A stretch of 64,000 nt of DNA from a bacterium (GTDB taxonomy: Bacteria; Auribacterota; Tritonobacteria; UBA1439), in the NCBI GenBank assembly GCA_028716845.1, contig JAQUPF010000009.1:43540-107539 (forward strand), in the 5' to 3' direction. Shown here piece by piece: positions 42,097-50,900 of the stretch. The translations under genes and the position numbers were made by a program. The notes beneath the pieces were generated by a model that had not been told where the DNA came from, made no database searches, and was given only the letters and a program-made list of their open reading frames with translations. Positions within the stretch are counted from its first letter, which is position 1, and each line of letters opens with the position of its first letter.

Positions 42097-43712
42097 CGGT
42101 CTGGGGGGGCGAACGCCCGCTCGTAGCCGTTGACCTTCTTCCACTCCGCCGCCGGCACCGCGTGGGCCCGCTCCACCCGCGTCCGGTACACCGGGCCGGA
42201 ATTGTAGGAGCAGAACGGGTAGAGCATCCCGTCGGGGCCCGCGAAGTGGATGACGCAGCGCCGGAGCCGGGAGAGGTCGTAGTTGTACGCGTCCATGAAG
42301 TGCATCCCGCCCACCATCATCGTGCGGAAGGTCTTCACCCTGCCGCCGCGCCCCACCTTCTTGTCGAGCATCCCCTGGAGCGTCTGGAGGTACATCGTGA
42401 AGCTGAGCCCCTCCGGCGCCCGCTCCTCGTGGTAGTGCCGGCGGAGGGCGTTCCAGGCCCTGATCTTCGCGAACGCCTTGAAGCGGGCCCGGGACGTCCT
42501 CCCGGCGAGCCGGTTCATGTCGGTGACGAGTCCCTCGACGTCGATGAACCGGGACATCGGGACCGCCTGCCCGTCCTCGCCGATCACCAGGTAGGTGCAG
42601 AGGGTGCAGTGGGGATGGCAGGTGAAGTTCGTGATCTCCTCGCCCCGGAGCGCGCCGATGAACCTCGAGAAGGGGCTTACGAAGGAGAGCGGGTAGAAGT
42701 CGGAGCGGCGGACGATGCCGGTCTGCCGCTCGAGGTTGATCATGATGTCGGGGAGCGTGATGCGGCGCTGCATCCGTTCCTCGTGGGAGATCCTGCCGGT
42801 GAAGCAGACCGGCTGGAAACTGATCCCGGCGATGACGTCGGCGTTCCCGATCGCGTAGCGGAGGATGCGGCCGACCTCCTCGTCGTTCACGCCGCGGACG
42901 ATCGTGCAGACGAGGGCGATCTTCATCCCGGCGCGCCGGATGTTCTCGACCGCCCGCTCCTTCAGCTCGACGAGGGGGCGGCCCCTCGTGACCGCGTAGA
43001 TCCGGTCGTCGAGGCCGTCGAACTGGAGGTAGATGGTGTGGAGGCCCGCCTCCTTCGCCCGCATGGCGAACTCGGGGTCGGCGAAGCGGATGCCGTTCGA
43101 GGCGAGCTGGATGTGCGTGAAGCCCATCCGCCCCGTCATCCGGAGGATCTCGAAGAACTGCGGGTGGAGGGTGGGCTCGCCGCCGGAATACTGGATGATC
43201 CGGCCCGCCACGGGGCGCTCGTTCCGGTAGGTCCGGAGCATCGCCGCCACCTGGTCGAGCGACGGCTGGTAGACGTAGCCGGTCACGTTCGCGTTCGCGA
43301 AGCAGATCGGGCAGTTGAGGTTGCACCGGTTCGTGAGGTCGATGTTGCCGAGGACGGTGTGGTTGAGGTGCGTCCCGCAGAGGCCGCAGCCGTGGGGGCA
43401 ATCCCCCGCCCCCTTCACGTTCGGGTTGCTCAGGCCGTGGCCGGTGTCGAACGTCCAGCGCTCGTTCCGCAGGTAGAGCTCGGCATCCCCCCAGTAGACG
43501 TCCTTCCATCGGCCGTGCCCCGGGCACTCCTTCTCGATCATCACCTTCCCCCCCTCCTCGTACAGGTCGGCGGGGATGACCTTCAGGCACTGGGGACAGA
43601 TCGATTCGATGGTCTTCGGGAGCCCCATCCGGAGGGGGATCCGGGCCTCGCCGGAGAGGGTCTTCCCGGCGTCGCGCGCGGGGGCGGTTTTGGAGGCGGT
43701 CGTCACGTTCAC
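42093..43712 (-). CDS. Radical SAM protein resembling tetraether/membrane-spanning lipid synthase (Tes-like)
   Basis: 539 residues. An N-terminal Cys site (ICPQC at 39-42, ECPGHG at 63), a second (CPHGCGLC at 105-112), the radical SAM cluster NRCNLNCPICFANA (Cys130/134/137), SGGEP (176-180) and a late CHPHCTLC (365-372) follow the layout of archaeal Tes (MJ0619-type), as do LQFDGLDDRIY and GISFQPVCFTGRI. Tes couples lipid tails into membrane-spanning chains, and bacterial relatives do similar chemistry. GTG at 43712 is preferred because GCGAGG lies 6 nt upstream and the promoter is just beyond. The assignment of substrate is inference. Confidence 0.8.
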   Translation of the reverse strand: MNVTTASKTAPARDAGKTLSGEARIPLRMGLPKTIESICPQCLKVIPADLYEEGGKVMIEKECPGHGRWKDVYWGDAELYLRNERWTFDTGHGLSNPNVKGAGDCPHGCGLCGTHLNHTVLGNIDLTNRCNLNCPICFANANVTGYVYQPSLDQVAAMLRTYRNERPVAGRIIQYSGGEPTLHPQFFEILRMTGRMGFTHIQLASNGIRFADPEFAMRAKEAGLHTIYLQFDGLDDRIYAVTRGRPLVELKERAVENIRRAGMKIALVCTIVRGVNDEEVGRILRYAIGNADVIAGISFQPVCFTGRISHEERMQRRITLPDIMINLERQTGIVRRSDFYPLSFVSPFSRFIGALRGEEITNFTCHPHCTLCTYLVIGEDGQAVPMSRFIDVEGLVTDMNRLAGRTSRARFKAFAKIRAWNALRRHYHEERAPEGLSFTMYLQTLQGMLDKKVGRGGRVKTFRTMMVGGMHFMDAYNYDLSRLRRCVIHFAGPDGMLYPFCSYNSGPVYRTRVERAHAVPAAEWKKVNGYERAFAPPDR

Positions 43713-43749
43713 GGGGAACCTCGCTTTCTCCCACTCGGTTCGGGCGATT

Positions 43750-43778
43750 ATGATACGACACCGCGGCGCGACTGTCAA
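43750..43778 (-). promoter_or_regulatory. Sigma-70-type promoter for the radical SAM pair
   Basis: TTGACA (43773-43778) - 17 bp - TATCAT (43750-43755), a near-consensus promoter with a leader of about 30 nt. Confidence 0.9.
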
Positions 43779-43786
43779 GCCGCCCC

Positions 43787-43984
43787 GAAGAACCAATCCA
43801 CCACGGATTCGCACGGATTCGTGCGGATATTCACGGATCCAACCACAGGGGAAAGTTCGAAGTGTAGTAAGGTCCATCGCCGCGGCGATCATCCCACCAT
43901 TCTTATGGCTGATACAACAGGGCTTCATCCGGATCCGCGGTGATCCGTAATGATCCGTGGAAATCCGTGGTGGATTCTTTCTTG
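43787..43984. repeat. Family A repeat copy with both termini
   Basis: Left terminus GAAGAACCAATCCACCACGG, right terminus AATCCGTGGTGGATTCTTTC; both carry internal ATTCACGGAT or GATCCGTAATGATCC units. The GC inner arms are lost. It fills most of the 332-bp gap 43713-44044 and lies between two divergent promoters. Confidence 0.9.
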
Positions 43985-44003
43985 ATCCGGCTGGGCGGGG
44001 CGG

Positions 44004-44032
44004 TTTACCGGCCGCGGCGCTTGTGCTAGACT
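44004..44032 (+). promoter_or_regulatory. Sigma-70-type promoter for the Lol-like operon
   Basis: TTTACC (44004-44009) - 17 bp - TAGACT (44027-44032), 20 bp after the repeat. The ATG at 44045 is about 6 nt after the expected transcript start. Confidence 0.78.
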
Positions 44033-44044
44033 GCGTGGCTTCCG

Positions 44045-44872
44045 ATGAAGAGAACGCTGAGGAGAATGGCCGCGTGGGGCCTCCTCTCCGCCGCCGCGGC
44101 GCAGGGGTGCGCGGTCCTCCGCCCTCCCCCGCCCCCCGCCGCCCCCCCGTCGTACCGGAGCGCCTCGCTCGACGAACTCCTCCGCGTCCTCTCGCCCGGC
44201 GAGGGGGGCGTGGCGACCGTCCAGGCGTCATACTCGGCCCGGCTGCGGGACCGGCAAAAGGGGGCGGCGCGCTCCTTCAGCGGGATGCTCGCGATGGGGC
44301 GGCCCGGCAGCCTCAGGATGCGGGGGAGCGCCGCGATGCTCCCGAACCTGTTCGACCTCCTCGTCGACGGCGACCGCACGGCGCTCCACGTCCCCCGCGA
44401 CAACGCCGTCTACGAGGCCCGCGGCGAGGCGGCGCTGCTCCGCCACGGCCTCCCCGACCCGCGGATCCTCACCTCGCTCTTTGTCGGGCGCGCGGCGACG
44501 GACGGCGCCCTCCACCTCCTGGAAACGCTCCCCTCGAGCTACATCGTCTACGAGGCGGCGACCGGGCGGGGGAAGGCGCGCCTCGTCCGGAAGGTCGTCT
44601 TCGACCGGGCGGACCTCTCCCCCGTCCGCCTCGAGTACTTCGACGACGCGGGGATGCTCCTCCGGACGGTGCACTGCGCGGGATTCTTCACGCCGCCGGG
44701 GACGACGGCGGCGGTCCCGCGGGAGGTCCGCATCGAGGAGCCGTCGGCGGGAAGGTCCCTCACGCTCCGCCTGACCGATCTCCGCGTCAACACGCCGCTC
44801 AACCCGGGCATCTTCTCCCTCGAGTCCCCGCCGGGAGCCCGCCGCCTCCCGCTCGAGGAGCTCCGGACGTGA
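44045..44872 (+). CDS. Outer-membrane lipoprotein, LolB/LolA-fold-like
   Basis: 275 residues. Signal sequence with lipobox AAAQGC (lipid-modified Cys22), a Pro-rich spacer, then a single beta-rich domain: FSGMLAMGRPGSLRMRG, LFDLLVDGDRTALHVPRDN, VRLEYFDDAGMLLRTV. This is the pattern of LolB/DUF4292-type proteins that receive lipoproteins at the outer membrane. It begins an operon with an FtsX-type permease, an ATPase and LolA, which strengthens the LolB-like reading. The match is to the fold, not a confident orthologue. Confidence 0.78.
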   Translation: MKRTLRRMAAWGLLSAAAAQGCAVLRPPPPPAAPPSYRSASLDELLRVLSPGEGGVATVQASYSARLRDRQKGAARSFSGMLAMGRPGSLRMRGSAAMLPNLFDLLVDGDRTALHVPRDNAVYEARGEAALLRHGLPDPRILTSLFVGRAATDGALHLLETLPSSYIVYEAATGRGKARLVRKVVFDRADLSPVRLEYFDDAGMLLRTVHCAGFFTPPGTTAAVPREVRIEEPSAGRSLTLRLTDLRVNTPLNPGIFSLESPPGARRLPLEELRT

Positions 44873-45966
44873 CGCGCCTCATCCTCGCGAACCTGCGGCA
44901 CCGCCGCACGCGCAGCACCCTCTGCGTCCTCGCGGTGGGGATCGGCATCGCCCTCCTCCTCGTCCTGAGCGGCCTCTGCCGGGGCATGATCCACGAGTCG
45001 GCGCGGCGGCTGCGCGGGACGGGGGCGAGCGTCATCGTCCAGCCGCGCGGCTCCTCGGGGCTCCTCGCCTTCAAGGGGGGGAGCCTGCCGGTGCGCTACG
45101 CCGGCGAGCTCGAGGCGGTCGAGGGGGTCGCCGCGGCGTGCCCCGTCCTCACATGGACAACCACGATCGACCGGGTCATCTACGTCGTCTACGGCGTCGA
45201 CCTCGGCGCCTTCGAGGCGGTCGGCGGCGCCCTCCCGATCGTCGAGGGGCGGCCCTGGCGGAGCGGCGACGAGCTGCTCGTCGACTCCCGCCTCGCCGCC
45301 GCGAACGGCTACCGGGTCGGCGACCGGCTCCCCCTCCTCGGGAGGACGTTCCGCGTGGCGGGGATCTTCAGGAGCGGCGTCGGGGCGCGGGTCTATCTGC
45401 CGATCGAAACCCTCCAGGAGGCCCTCCACCTCGAGGGGATGTGCTCGCTCTTCTTCGTGGCGGCGGAGCCCGGCGTCGCCCCGGCGGGCGTCGCCGCGGA
45501 GATCGAGGCGCGGCTGCCGGCGCTCACCGCGAGCGTCCTGGACAACTACGAGGAGATCCTCGTGCACGAGGTGACCGGCCTCGGCGAATTCTTCGGCGTC
45601 ATCACCGGGACCGCCCTCGTCATCAGCTTCCTCGTCATCCTCACGACGATGTACACGACGATCGCCGAGCGGACGAGGGAGATCGGCATCCTCCGCGCCC
45701 TCGGGGCGACGCGGGGGCGCATCGTCCGCATGGTCGCCGCCGAATCGCTCATCCTCTGCGCGATGGGGGTCGCCGCGGGCTTCGCCATCGCGGTCGGGGT
45801 CCGATTCTGGCTCGCCGCCTCGCACCCGCTCCTCACGATGGAGATCACGGCCGCCGGCCTCGCGCGGGCGGCCGCCCTCGGCATCGCCGGCGGCGTGCTC
45901 GGCGCGCTCCCGCCGGGGATGCGGGCGGCGCGCGTCGATCCGGTGGAGGCGCTCCTCTATGAATGA
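44869..45966 (+). CDS. ABC transporter permease, FtsX/MacB (LolC/E) type
   Basis: 365 residues: TM1 near the N-terminus (TLCVLAVGIGIALLLVLSGL), a large periplasmic domain (about 45-235) and three C-terminal TMs. TMYTTIAERTREIGILRALGAT is the coupling signature of FtsX-family permeases. One permease gene only, so the transporter would be a homodimer rather than a LolC/LolE heterodimer. GTG at 44869 overlaps the lipoprotein stop by four bases, with GAGGAG upstream. Context suggests lipoprotein release from the inner membrane. Confidence 0.88.
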   Translation: MTRLILANLRHRRTRSTLCVLAVGIGIALLLVLSGLCRGMIHESARRLRGTGASVIVQPRGSSGLLAFKGGSLPVRYAGELEAVEGVAAACPVLTWTTTIDRVIYVVYGVDLGAFEAVGGALPIVEGRPWRSGDELLVDSRLAAANGYRVGDRLPLLGRTFRVAGIFRSGVGARVYLPIETLQEALHLEGMCSLFFVAAEPGVAPAGVAAEIEARLPALTASVLDNYEEILVHEVTGLGEFFGVITGTALVISFLVILTTMYTTIAERTREIGILRALGATRGRIVRMVAAESLILCAMGVAAGFAIAVGVRFWLAASHPLLTMEITAAGLARAAALGIAGGVLGALPPGMRAARVDPVEALLYE

Positions 45967-46639
45967 CGTGCCGGCGGCACCGTTCATCGAGGCCCGTGAC
46001 CTCCAAAAGACGTACCGGACGGGGGGCGGCGACGTGCGCGCGCTCGGCGGCGTCCGCCTCGCCGTCGGGAGGGGCGAGTTCCTCTCGATCGTCGGCCCCT
46101 CGGGCTGCGGCAAGTCCACGCTCCTCTACATCCTCGGCGGCCTCATGACGCCGACGGCCGGCTCCGTGCGGGTCGGCGGCGAGGAGATCGGGGGGCTCCG
46201 CGACGCGGCGCTCGCCCGGTTCAGGGCGCGGCGGATCGGCTTCGTCTTCCAGCGCTTCAACCTCGTGCCGACGCTCACGGTGGCGGAGAACATCGCCCTC
46301 GCCCGGCGGATCAGGGGCCCCGGCGGCGCGACGGTCCCCCTCGACGAGCTCCTCGAGCGGGTGGGGCTCGCCGGGAAGGCGCGGCGACGGCCGCCCGAGC
46401 TCTCCATGGGCGAGCAGCAGCGCGCCGCGGTGGCGCGGGCGGTCGCCCACCGGCCCGCGATCCTGCTGGCGGACGAGCCCACCGGGAACCTCGACACCGC
46501 GAACTCGGACCGCATCCTGGAGCTGTTCGGGCGGATGCACCGCGAGTTCGGACAGACGATCCTCCTGGTGACGCACAACCCGGACGCCGCCCGCGCCGCC
46601 GGGAGGACGGTGCGGATGCGCGACGGCATGATCGAATGA
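45959..46639 (+). CDS. ABC transporter ATP-binding protein (LolD/MacB type)
   Basis: 226-residue ATPase. Walker A GPSGCGKST, Q-loop FVFQRFNL, signature LSMGEQQRAAVARA, Walker B ILLADEPTGNLDT and H-loop LVTHN are complete. It belongs to the LolD/FtsE/MacB group and overlaps the permease gene by 8 bp, so the two form one transporter. The next gene overlaps it by four bases. Confidence 0.95.
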   Translation: MNDVPAAPFIEARDLQKTYRTGGGDVRALGGVRLAVGRGEFLSIVGPSGCGKSTLLYILGGLMTPTAGSVRVGGEEIGGLRDAALARFRARRIGFVFQRFNLVPTLTVAENIALARRIRGPGGATVPLDELLERVGLAGKARRRPPELSMGEQQRAAVARAVAHRPAILLADEPTGNLDTANSDRILELFGRMHREFGQTILLVTHNPDAARAAGRTVRMRDGMIE

Positions 46640-47292
46640 GCCGCCCCCCGGGTCGACGCCCCGCCGGCGCGGCGGCCGTATCGGCGCGACGCTGGTTCGC
46701 CGGTTTCGCGGCCTACGTCGCCGCCCTCCTCCTGCTCCTCGCCTGGGCCTCCTCGGCCGGGCGGGAGGAGGCGCGGAACCTCCTCCTCTTCGTCCTCGCC
46801 GTCAGCTTCGCCTGCCAGTTCATCCCGCTCCCGATCATCCCCGTCTTCCTGTGGATCGCGCGCACGCACAACCCGTTCCTCATCGCCCTCCTCGGCGCGG
46901 CGGCGACCTCCGTGGCCAACCTCCACGACTACCACATCCTCACCGCGCTCATGCGCTGGGAGCGGCTCGACCGGGTCCGGGACACCCCCTGGTTCGCCCG
47001 GGCGGCCGCATGGTTCGCGAGGTGCCCGTTCTGGACGCTCGTCGTCGCCAACATACTCCCCCTGCCGATCGACGTGCCCCGCCTCCTCGCGATCTCCACC
47101 GGCTACGGCCGCCTCCCGTTCACGCTCGCGACGTTCACCGGGAGGGTCCCCCGCTACCTGCTCCTCGCCTGGCTCGGGTACGAGCTGAAGCTCTCCAACA
47201 CGGCGATCCTCGTCGTCCTCGCCGTCACGGTCGCCCTCTCCGTCGCGAAGACCGTGCCGAAACTGCTGGCGAAGCGGCGCGGCGAGCGGTAG
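46636..47292 (+). CDS. Polytopic membrane protein (DedA/VTT-like)
   Basis: 218 residues with about five hydrophobic segments. FIPLPIIPVFLWIARTH and LVVANILPLPIDVPRLLAISTGYGRLPF have the paired Pro-containing re-entrant helices of SNARE-associated/VTT (DedA, YqaA) proteins, which move phospholipids or polyprenyl phosphates across membranes. It is embedded in the Lol-like operon (ATGA overlap with the ATPase), an unusual position. Function in lipoprotein sorting is not known for the family. Confidence 0.7.
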   Translation: MSRPPGRRPAGAAAVSARRWFAGFAAYVAALLLLLAWASSAGREEARNLLLFVLAVSFACQFIPLPIIPVFLWIARTHNPFLIALLGAAATSVANLHDYHILTALMRWERLDRVRDTPWFARAAAWFARCPFWTLVVANILPLPIDVPRLLAISTGYGRLPFTLATFTGRVPRYLLLAWLGYELKLSNTAILVVLAVTVALSVAKTVPKLLAKRRGER

Positions 47293-47314
47293 GATGGGGC
47301 GTGAGGATGCCTCG

Positions 47315-47980
47315 ATGAGCGGACATCGACTTGCCGCCGCGCTCGCCGCCGCCGCGATCCTGGCGGCGCCCGGCGCGCCCTGCCGCGCGGGGACGCCCGA
47401 CGCCGACGCCGTCCTCGCGAGGATGGAGAAGGCGGGCGCGGGGATACGCGCCCTCACCGCGGAGTTCCGCCAGGAGCGGATCTACGCCCTCTTCGACGAG
47501 CGGCGGGAATCGTCCGGGACGATCACCTACAAGAAGCCGGGGATGATGCTCTGGCAGTACCGCTCCCCCGACCGGACGGCGATCTACATCAAGGGGCGTC
47601 GGGCCCTGATGTACCTGCCGGACATCCGGCAGGTCCAGGCGGTGTCGCTCGCGAAGGACCGGAAGACCGAGATGCTCCTCATCGGCTTCGGCAACACCGC
47701 CGAGGAGATCACCCGCAACTTCCGGGTCGAGGCCTCGCGGGGGGAGGACGGGACGCACGTCCTCGACCTCGTTCCGGCGGAGGAGGGGCTCGCCGCCCAC
47801 TTCCGGCGCCTGCGCCTGTTCATCGACCCGGAGCGGTGGCTCCCCGTGCGGAGCGAGCGGTTCGAGGCGGGGGGGGACAGGACGATCTTCACCTTCTCGA
47901 ACGTCCGGACGGACGTCGCGCCCGACGACGCCCTCTTCGACTTCACGCCGCCCGAGGGCGTCGAGGTGGTGGAGTACTGA
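47315..47980 (+). CDS. lolA: Outer-membrane lipoprotein carrier protein LolA
   Basis: 221 residues. Signal peptide MSGHRLAAALAAAAILAAP ending CRA-G. ALTAEFRQERIYALFDERRESSGTITY and KKPGMMLWQYRSPD are the standard LolA opening, and TFSNVRTDVAPDDALFDFTPPEGVEVVEY the standard end. It shuttles lipoproteins across the periplasm. ATG at 47315 is preferred over one seven codons earlier because the signal peptide starts there and GAGG lies 8 nt upstream. It closes the operon; only 5 bp separate it from the convergent activase gene. Confidence 0.9.
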   Translation: MSGHRLAAALAAAAILAAPGAPCRAGTPDADAVLARMEKAGAGIRALTAEFRQERIYALFDERRESSGTITYKKPGMMLWQYRSPDRTAIYIKGRRALMYLPDIRQVQAVSLAKDRKTEMLLIGFGNTAEEITRNFRVEASRGEDGTHVLDLVPAEEGLAAHFRRLRLFIDPERWLPVRSERFEAGGDRTIFTFSNVRTDVAPDDALFDFTPPEGVEVVEY

Positions 47981-47985
47981 CGGGG

Positions 47986-50900
47986 TCAGCCGGCGCCGCG
48001 CGCCTGCCGAGCCTGGTGCATGAACGCCTCCAGGCGCGTGCTCTCGTTGACCCCCTCGAGGCCGTCGTAGGTGACGTTGAGCCAGGGGATCCCGTCGAAG
48101 CGCTCGACGACCGAGCGCGAGACGGCGGTGGCGACCATCCCGGGCATGCAGGTGAACGGCATGACGTTCACGATCCCCGAGGCCCCCTTCCGGATGTAGT
48201 CGATCGCCTTGCCGATCGAGAGGATCGCCTCCCCCCCGAACGAATGGTGCATGTAGGGGGCGGCGAGGGCGAGGATCTCCTCGATCTCCGCCTCGTGCAG
48301 GTTCAGGAGGGCGCCGTCGACCGCCTCGAGCATCCGCTCCTCGTCGCGCCGCTGGATCCTGTCGGTGAGATACCCCTTCAGGAACTCCAGGCACCTCCCG
48401 GACGAGGATCGATCCTCGAGCATCCGGTTGTTCGTGTAGAAGATCCACTCGGTGACCGGGGCGACCCACGCCTCCCCCCCGAGCGCCTCGATCTGCGCGA
48501 CGACGTCGTTGTTCGTGAAGCGGTTGCTCCTGACGTAGATCTCCCCGACGACGCCGATGACCGGCCTGCGGCCGCGCCGCCGGTCGGTCCCGACCGACCG
48601 GAACAGGTCGCGCACCCTCGCGAGCGCGCCGAAGATGCGGTCGCCGCCCGCCTCGAGCGCCGCCGTGACGGTCCGGAGGGATTCGGCGAAGACGCGGTCC
48701 GTCTCGCCGCGGCGCGTCTCGTAGGGGCGGTGCTCGCGGGCGAGCTTCTCCAGGAGGTCGATGGCAAGGAGGCCGCGCCAGGCGAGGCGGCGGAAGGCGG
48801 GCCCGACGTCACCGAACTCCGAGGAGTAGGAGTCGGAGGAGCCCGGCGACACGACCGGCACATCGCGGAAGCCGAGGTCGTCGAGGATCATCCGGTGCAT
48901 CGGGGCGTACTGGCCGAAGCGGCACGGCCCCCCGGCCGTCGGCATGAAGAACGCCGCCCGGCGGTGGTCGAACCCCGGCTCGAACAGCTTCTTCAGCATG
49001 TCCCCCGTCGTCGTGATGAACGGCAGGCACTCCCTCCCGGAGGCGAACTGCCGCCCGATCTCGACGGTGCGCGCGTCCGACTCCGGGAGCGCCTCGGCGG
49101 GGCGGCCGAAGGCGCGCATCGCCGCCGCGAAGGCGTGCGCGTGGAGCGCCATCTGGGGGACGTAGAGGGTCCGCGGCGTCTTCGACCGGACGAGCCGGAA
49201 GCGCCACTCGGCCGCCGCGGGCGGCCTCCCGGCGCCGCCGAGGCTGTCGAGGAACGCCTCGCAGCGGGTGATGACGCCGGCGTCGGCGCTGTGCTCGTCG
49301 ATCTCCAGGTGCAGGAACGGCTTCCCCTCCATCTGCCGGCGGAAGAAGTGGTCGATGAAGGAGTCGGGCCCGCACTTGAAGTTCGTGATGTAGACGGCAT
49401 GGAGGCGGGGGTCGCTCCGGACGGCGCGCGCCGAGGCGAGGATCCGCTGGCCGTAGCGCCAGTACATGTTCGGGAAACGGTCGTGGATCTCCTCCCCGCG
49501 GAGGTCGAGGTAGTCCTGCGGAAGGGGGACCACGCCGAGATCGCGCAGCTTCTTGGGGAGGTTCAGGTTGATCCCCGCGTCGTAGTTGTTGTAGGGCCGG
49601 CCGAGGATGACCATCCCCCGTTCCCCCTCGCGGAGCCGCCCGAGCGCCGCCGCGCCGCGGCCCCTGATCTCCCGGTAGAACGCCTCCTGCGCCCCCTCGG
49701 CGGCGCGGAGGGCCCGCCGGACCTCCGCCGGCCGGTGCCCCATCCCGCGCCCCATCCGCACGAGCGCCCGCTCGATCGCCGACCGCCCGCGGAGGAAGAG
49801 GAGCGGCGGCTGGAGGAGGCGGACCGGGGCTCGGTCGAGGTCGAGTGACGCCCTGAGGATATACGGGATCGCCTGGACGAGGGGGCAGCAGTAGCTCTGG
49901 GGGATGTCGGGGAAGAGGCGGGCCATGTTGATCACGCTCGGGAGGAAGAGGTAGTCGGGTCGCTCCTCGAGCAGGCTGAGGACGTGGCCGTGGACGATCT
50001 TGATCGGGAAGCAGGTCTCGGTCGCGACCTTCTCCACCGAGGCGTGGATGATCCGGGCGTTCGTGGTTTCCGACAGCACCACCTCGTAGCCGAGCGTCCT
50101 GAAGAACTCCCGCCAGTAGGGGAAGAACTCGTACAGGTGGAGCACCCGGGGGATCCCGACGCTGCCGCGGGGCGACCCGGCGGGGGGGAGGCGCCGGACC
50201 CCGTCGAGCGCCTTCTGGGTCTCCCCGGGGGAGGCGCCGAGCAGCAGCCGCTCCCGCTCCGCGAAGTAGTCGGGGATCTCCCGGCCGGCCGTCTCCGCCT
50301 TCACCTCGTACTTCTCGCAGCGCGCGCCGTAGAAGTGCGGGCGCTCCTCGTCGAAGCGCACCTTCCTGATCTCGCAGAGGTTGTCGCAGCCGTTGCACGT
50401 GAACGAGGTGGACTCCGCCTTTCTGCCCGAGAGGTCGAAGCCCTGGAAGCGCCCGCCGCCGCCGGCGCCGCACTCCCGCATGGCGAGGAGGGCCGCCCCG
50501 ATGGCGCCGGTGACGTCGTGGTGCGGCGGGACCGTGATCGCCTTCCCCGTCACCCGCTCGAACGCCGCCACGACGCCGGCGTTCCAGGCGACCCCCCCCT
50601 GGAAGAAGATGGTGTCGCCGACCCGCCGGTCCCCGACCACCCTGTTGAGGTAGTTGTGCACGATGGAGTAGGCGAGCCCCGCGACGAGGTTTCGCTTGCT
50701 GAGCCCCCGCTGCTGGTGGGCGACGAGGTCGGACTCCATGAAGACGGTGCAGCGGTCGCCGAACCTGCCGGGGTTGTCGGCCTCCAGGGCCAGCCGCCCG
50801 AACTCCTCCTCGATCCGTATGCCGAGCTTCTCCGCCTGCTCCTCGAGGAAGGAGCCGGTGCCGGCGGCGCAGACCTTGTTCATCTCGAAGTCGACGACCG

